9,801 nt of DNA from an uncultured Collinsella sp. GTDB taxonomy: Bacteria > Actinomycetota > Coriobacteriia > Coriobacteriales > Coriobacteriaceae. The DNA lies in contig CALINZ010000275.1 of NCBI GenBank assembly GCA_938045085.1, forward strand, positions 1 through 9,801, given 5' to 3'. Positions 6,819 through 9,801 of the stretch are shown here, piece after piece (position 1 is the stretch's first letter; each line of letters starts with the position of its first letter). The notes under the pieces were generated by a model. That model saw only the letters and a list, made by a program, of their open reading frames with translations, made no database searches and had not been told where the DNA came from. The position numbers and the translations under genes are program-made.

Positions 6819-7838
6819 GTGGGGACCGCGATCGACATGGCATTTGACGGCGCGACGCTTGCCGCCTGTCCGCTCTCGGCGCTGGTGCTCTCGTTTGCCT
6901 TCTACGGTTTCTGCGGCTGGGCATGGGAATCGACAGTCTGCGCCATGCTCAACCACGGGCGCTTTGCCAACAGCGGCTTTTTGCTGGGACCGTGCTGCCC
7001 CATCTATGGCGCGGGCGGCATTGCCTGCTGGCTGCTGTTGCGCGGAATTCCTGACGCGTCGAGCCAGTTTGTCGCGGCAGCGCTCGTATGCAGCGTGATT
7101 GAGTACAGCGTGGGCGTGCTGCTGGAAAAAACAACAGGCGCTCGCTTTTGGGACTATTCTCACCTGCCGTTTAACCTGCACGGACGCATCTGTCTGTACT
7201 GGGCCTGCGCGTTTGGCCTGGGTGCGCTGTGCATTTGCCGTTTAGTGGAGCCGGCATTGCTGGGGCTGCTTGGCCATCTGCCGGTGCTGATTGTGCGGCT
7301 GTCCGCCTTTATCGTCGCGGTCGCGATGATGGTCGACGCAGTGTGCTCGTTGGCGAGCTGGCGGCGTCTGTCCGATCAGCTGGAGCGCGTGCGCGCCGAC
7401 CTTGCCGACCGCATCAACGAGTCGCTTGCCGATGCGTCCGACTCCATGCTCGAACGTATTCCCGATTCGGCGATCGACTCGGTGGCACAGACGCATATCC
7501 GCAGCCGTGCCGTTAACGCGTGGCTGGCGGAGCTGGGCGATGCGACGCTCGATGCCCTTCGTGAGAAGGCTTCGATGCCGACGTTTATCTCGGATGGTGC
7601 TCGCGGCCTGGCGCTCGCTGCCCGCCGCGTGGCCGATGCCGCGCCGAGCATGCCGCGTCCGTCGCTCAGTCGTCGCCTTGCCGGCAAGCGTATGAGCCGT
7701 CCGGTGCCGAGCGTGTCACTCAGCCGCCGCGACCTACGCTTTTTCAATGCCTTCCCGCGCTTGCGTATCAACCGCTACGAGGGCGTCATCCGAGCTACCG
7801 ACCTCCGCGACCGAGCCCGCGAGCTGTTCCGCCACTAG
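6819..7838 (+). CDS. CmpB-type (putative ABC transporter permease family) membrane protein
   Basis: A 339-residue membrane protein of the family named ABC_trans_CmpB (Pfam PF06541 by recollection), whose role is unknown despite the transporter name. Family hallmarks are in the first 175 residues: YGFCGWAWEST (29-39), a GFLLGPCCPIYGAGG block (53-67), EYSVGVLLEKTTGARFWDYS (95-114) and FNLHGRICLYW (118-128), spread over about five hydrophobic segments (near 18-36, 58-76, 85-102, 122-142, 150-176). The remaining ~160 residues are soluble, start with a charged, possibly coiled stretch (WRRLSDQLERVRADLADRI), and become rich in Arg/Ser/Pro; I recognise no domain there. The start is GTG at 6819 with GAGGAGAGGG upstream; an ATG at 6837 is the alternative. 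Possibly envelope-associated; function not assigned. Confidence 0.75.
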   Translation: MGTAIDMAFDGATLAACPLSALVLSFAFYGFCGWAWESTVCAMLNHGRFANSGFLLGPCCPIYGAGGIACWLLLRGIPDASSQFVAAALVCSVIEYSVGVLLEKTTGARFWDYSHLPFNLHGRICLYWACAFGLGALCICRLVEPALLGLLGHLPVLIVRLSAFIVAVAMMVDAVCSLASWRRLSDQLERVRADLADRINESLADASDSMLERIPDSAIDSVAQTHIRSRAVNAWLAELGDATLDALREKASMPTFISDGARGLALAARRVADAAPSMPRPSLSRRLAGKRMSRPVPSVSLSRRDLRFFNAFPRLRINRYEGVIRATDLRDRARELFRH

Positions 7839-7843
7839 CCGGG

Positions 7844-7898
7844 ACGGGCGCGCTCACGGCTTCCTTGCTCGCGTATTTCCCGTTGGTTTCGCGCCCGT
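7844..7898. repeat. Inverted repeat after the CmpB-type gene
   Basis: ACGGGCGCG (7844-7852) and CGCGCCCGT (7890-7898) are perfectly complementary across a 37-base gap, just past the stop of the CmpB-type gene. There is no T-run, so a classical terminator is not supported. In this GC-rich stretch a chance match is possible. Confidence 0.3.
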
Positions 7899-8035
7899 TG
7901 CCGCGCCGTTTCCAAGATTGCGGCATCGTTTCCATTTGACAACGCAGCGTTTAACAACGCCGTATCTGGTCTACACCAGTTGCCCCTCGGCCGCATTATG
8001 GGCGCCGACAACGTTCATGCGACCAAGGGGGACGA

Positions 8036-9313
8036 ATGTACGATACGGGATCGACAACGTTTATGCTCATCTGCACCATGCTCGTGTTTTTAATGACACC
8101 GGGTCTGGCGTTTTTCTATGGTGGCCTGTCCAGGCGCAAAAATGTCATCAACACCATGCTCATGTGCTTTGGCGCCATTGGTCTGGTTGGTGTGCTGTGG
8201 ATTGTTGCCGGCTGGTCGCTGGCCTACGGCGGCGACGGTTCCAGCCCGTTTATTGGAGGCCTTGACCAGCTGCTGTGCCTGCCGGTGCTCAACCAGGTGC
8301 TGCAGGCGGCCGAGGGCAATGCTGCGGATGGCGTCGTCTACCCTCAGATCATCAACATCGCCTTCCAGATGGCGTTTGCCATGATCACGGCCGCTATCGT
8401 CACGGGTAGCCTGGCAGGTCGCGTTAAGTTTGGCGCTATGGCAGCTTTTCTGGGCATTTGGCTGCTCGTGGTCTATGCGCCGCTTGCCCACATGGTTTGG
8501 GGCGGCGATGGCTCCTTTATCGGTGACATTATCGGCGCACTCGACTTTGCCGGCGGCGACGTGGTGCACATTTCGTCCGGTTTTACCGGCCTGATCCTTT
8601 GCTTAATGCTAGGCCGTCGTCGTGGCTTTGGCATGGTGAGCTACCGTCCACATAACGTGCCGTTTGTGGCGTTGGGCGCCGGCCTGCTTTGGTTTGGCTG
8701 GTTTGGCTTTAACGGCGGCAGCGAGTTTAAGGCCGACGCCGTGGCGGCGCTCGCCATCCTCAACACCGTGACGGCTAGCGCGGCGGGCATGGTCTCGTGG
8801 CTTGCCGTCGAGCGCGTGCACACCGGTCGCCCCACGCTGGTGGGCGCCAGCACCGGTCTGGTTGCGGGCCTTGTGGTGGTCACGCCCGGCGCGGGCTTTG
8901 TCGAGCCGTGGGCAGCGCTGGTCATGGGCCTGATCGTCTCTCCCGTCTGCTACCTGGCCATCAGCCATCTTAAGACCAAATTTGGCTACGATGACGCGCT
9001 CGACGCGTTCGGTTGCCACGGCATTGGCGGCATCCTGGGCGGCGTACTCACGGGCCTGTTCTGTGTGCCGGAGCTCTCGTGGACCGGTAAGGGTGGCCTG
9101 TTCTACACGGGCGACGTTTCGCTGCTCATCTCGCAGATTTTGGGCATTGTGGTGACGGTCGCTATTGTACTGGTGCTCGACTTGGTGATCGCCGCGGTGG
9201 TCAAGGCACTGTTCCACGGCAGCCTGCGCGTGGACGAGGCCGACGAGGCGCTGGGCCTGGATGCGAGTCAGCACGGCGAGAGCGCATATCCCTCCTTCTC
9301 GGGACTTGACTAG
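8036..9313 (+). CDS. amt: Ammonium transporter, Amt/MEP/Rh family
   Basis: A 425-residue inner-membrane ammonium channel, full length for the family, with about eleven hydrophobic spans. Diagnostic parts: MTPGLAFFYGGLSRRKNV (20-37), Phe114 in FQMAFAMITA (E. coli AmtB Phe107), AHMVWGG (151-157), the first pore histidine His178 in DVVHISSGFTGLI (AmtB His168), LLWFGWFGFNGGS (217-229), and the second pore histidine His328 in DAFGCHGIGGILGG (AmtB His318). The acidic tail after residue 398 is cytoplasmic. The ATG at 8036 has AAGGGGG (8025-8031) four bases upstream. A TTGACA (7936-7941) lies upstream without a good -10 partner. A P-II gene follows 146 bases downstream, the conserved amtB-glnK arrangement in which P-II plugs the channel when nitrogen is plentiful. 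Confidence 0.95.
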   Translation: MYDTGSTTFMLICTMLVFLMTPGLAFFYGGLSRRKNVINTMLMCFGAIGLVGVLWIVAGWSLAYGGDGSSPFIGGLDQLLCLPVLNQVLQAAEGNAADGVVYPQIINIAFQMAFAMITAAIVTGSLAGRVKFGAMAAFLGIWLLVVYAPLAHMVWGGDGSFIGDIIGALDFAGGDVVHISSGFTGLILCLMLGRRRGFGMVSYRPHNVPFVALGAGLLWFGWFGFNGGSEFKADAVAALAILNTVTASAAGMVSWLAVERVHTGRPTLVGASTGLVAGLVVVTPGAGFVEPWAALVMGLIVSPVCYLAISHLKTKFGYDDALDAFGCHGIGGILGGVLTGLFCVPELSWTGKGGLFYTGDVSLLISQILGIVVTVAIVLVLDLVIAAVVKALFHGSLRVDEADEALGLDASQHGESAYPSFSGLD

Positions 9314-9317
9314 CGGC

Positions 9318-9410
9318 TTCCCCAGGCACCGCACTTTGGGTTTCAAACCGTCGCTTGCGTACAAAAGTACGCGGCGCTCCTCTTTCAACCCAATCTGCGG
9401 CACCTGGGAA
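9318..9410. repeat. Long nested stem-loop between amt and the P-II gene
   Basis: Three nested pairings fill most of the gap. Outer: TTCCCCAGG..CCGCA (9318-9333) with TGCGG..CCTGGGAA (9396-9410), with one bulged C and a two-base mismatch. Middle: TTGGGTT with AACCCAA. Inner: GCGTAC-AAAA-GTACGC (perfect six-bp stem, tetraloop), flanked by CGC/GCG. It could attenuate or process the amt-P-II transcript, or be a dispersed intergenic palindrome. No T-run follows, so it is not a standard terminator. Confidence 0.65.
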
Positions 9411-9459
9411 ACCCGCGTCTCATGTAAAGGGATACGTTGATTATTGAGAGGAATTCATT

Positions 9460-9705
9460 ATGAAAAAGATCACGGCTATCGTGCGCCAGGAAAAGCTTGA
9501 GGTTCTTAAAGATGCGCTGTTTGCTGCCGATGTTCGCGGCATGACTATCAACCAGGTGCAGGGCTGCGGTGCACAGCATGGCTGGAAGGAATACGTGCGC
9601 GGCAACGAGTTGCTTGTCAACACGATTCCTAAGGTGCAGTTCACGCTCATTTGCGCCGACGAGCACGTCGACGGCATTGTCGACATCATCTGCAGCGCCG
9701 CCCGG
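9460..9705 (+). CDS. P-II nitrogen regulatory protein (GlnB/GlnK), C-terminus replaced at join
   Basis: Trimeric nitrogen/energy sensor that binds ATP/ADP and 2-oxoglutarate and controls Amt. Residues 1-82 match P-II: MKKITAIVRQEKLEVLKDAL, GMTINQVQGCG, the T-loop region (about 37-55) and KVQFTLICAD. Compared without gaps with E. coli GlnB, the uridylylation residue Tyr51 is Leu51, and position 46 is Val instead of Tyr. The family is about 112 residues; the conserved TGKxGDGKIF ATP-binding block and C-terminal strand expected after Ala-Ala-Arg82 are absent, and the frame instead runs open into unrelated sequence to the window end. AGAGGA lies eight bases before the ATG at 9460. It lies downstream of amt, so it is probably GlnK-like in role. 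The truncation coincides with the right-hand join. Confidence 0.85.
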
Positions 9706-9708
9706 TTG
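9695..9708. other. Probable chimeric join between two genomes (right)
   Basis: P-II homology on the + strand ends at CGG (9703-9705), and a PAS-like minus-strand frame runs up to the same place. Both parents plausibly carry GCCGCCCGG here, a short shared sequence that could have bridged assembly. Confidence 0.65.
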
Positions 9709-9801
9709 ATCTGCTGGATTTCCAGCTTTTCATTGAGCAGGATAAAGCCATTCGGTGAATTATTGACGATATTTCCGGTAAAGCTCTCGGCCCGCTCTTT
9801 C
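9706..9801 (-). CDS. Fragment of a PAS-like sensor domain protein (partial, foreign segment)
   Basis: The minus strand from 9800 reads KERAESFTGNIVNNSPNG then FILLNEKLEIQQINRA, which has the spacing of the start of a PAS domain (helix, N-SPNGFILL-N, strand, INRAA). G+C here is about 45% by my count, below the native part. PAS domains of this form occur in clostridial signalling and hydrogenase-related proteins, but the parent protein cannot be named from 32 residues. Past the join the same frame continues antisense through P-II, which is an artefact. Confidence 0.45.

Noticed and set aside
6060..7181. A 373-codon minus-strand open frame
   Set aside because: It is antisense to the HD-domain and CmpB-type genes, both of which have good ribosome sites and family motifs.
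7936..7968. Promoter for amt from TTGACA
   Set aside because: No reasonable -10 hexamer lies 16-19 bases downstream; the nearest (TATCTG) is 21 bases away.
9441..9689. Minus-strand frames opposite the P-II gene
   Set aside because: They are antisense shadows; only the PAS-like residues to the right of the join look real.

Overview
The window looks like about 8.8 kb of a high-GC Actinomycetota genome, most likely a gut Coriobacteriia of the Collinsella type, with unrelated DNA attached at both ends. The genus is inferred from codon usage, the GluABCD-like transporter, the Amt/P-II pair and the style of the intergenic repeats; it is not proven. The left ~855 bases (end of a calcium-type P-type ATPase) and the last ~95 bases (a PAS-like coding fragment on the minus strand, about 45% G+C) look like DNA from other bacteria, probably Clostridia. 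Each join falls inside a conserved gene and breaks it, so a chimeric contig is the simplest explanation.

Left to right: the partial ATPase (+) ends at a perfect bidirectional terminator (786-819). On the minus strand follows a glutamate-type ABC uptake operon in transcription order gluB (substrate-binding lipoprotein, frameshifted), gluC and gluD (permeases overlapping by ATGA) and gluA (ATPase, cut at the left join). Its likely promoter is at 3936-3965. The 376-base gap upstream of gluB holds a REP-like hairpin, a striking set of four 15-nt arms in alternating orientation at an exact 40-nt period (4077-4211), and the terminator of the next gene.

That gene (4269-6050, -) is a 593-residue DXS-like thiamine-diphosphate enzyme. 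It keeps the cofactor machinery but lacks the two arginines and the aspartate that hold glyceraldehyde 3-phosphate in E. coli DXS. Divergent from it is a compact two-gene unit (+): an HD-domain protein and a CmpB-type membrane protein of unknown function.

The right part is a nitrogen module: an Amt ammonium channel (8036-9313), a long nested stem-loop (9318-9410), and a P-II signalling protein (from 9460) that has Leu where the modified Tyr51 normally sits. P-II is cut after residue 82 by the right-hand join. The native part thus carries amino-acid uptake, ammonium uptake and its P-II partner. No undescribed multi-gene system is evident. The best leads are the 40-nt-period palindromic array, the atypical DXS-like enzyme and the nested stem-loop.
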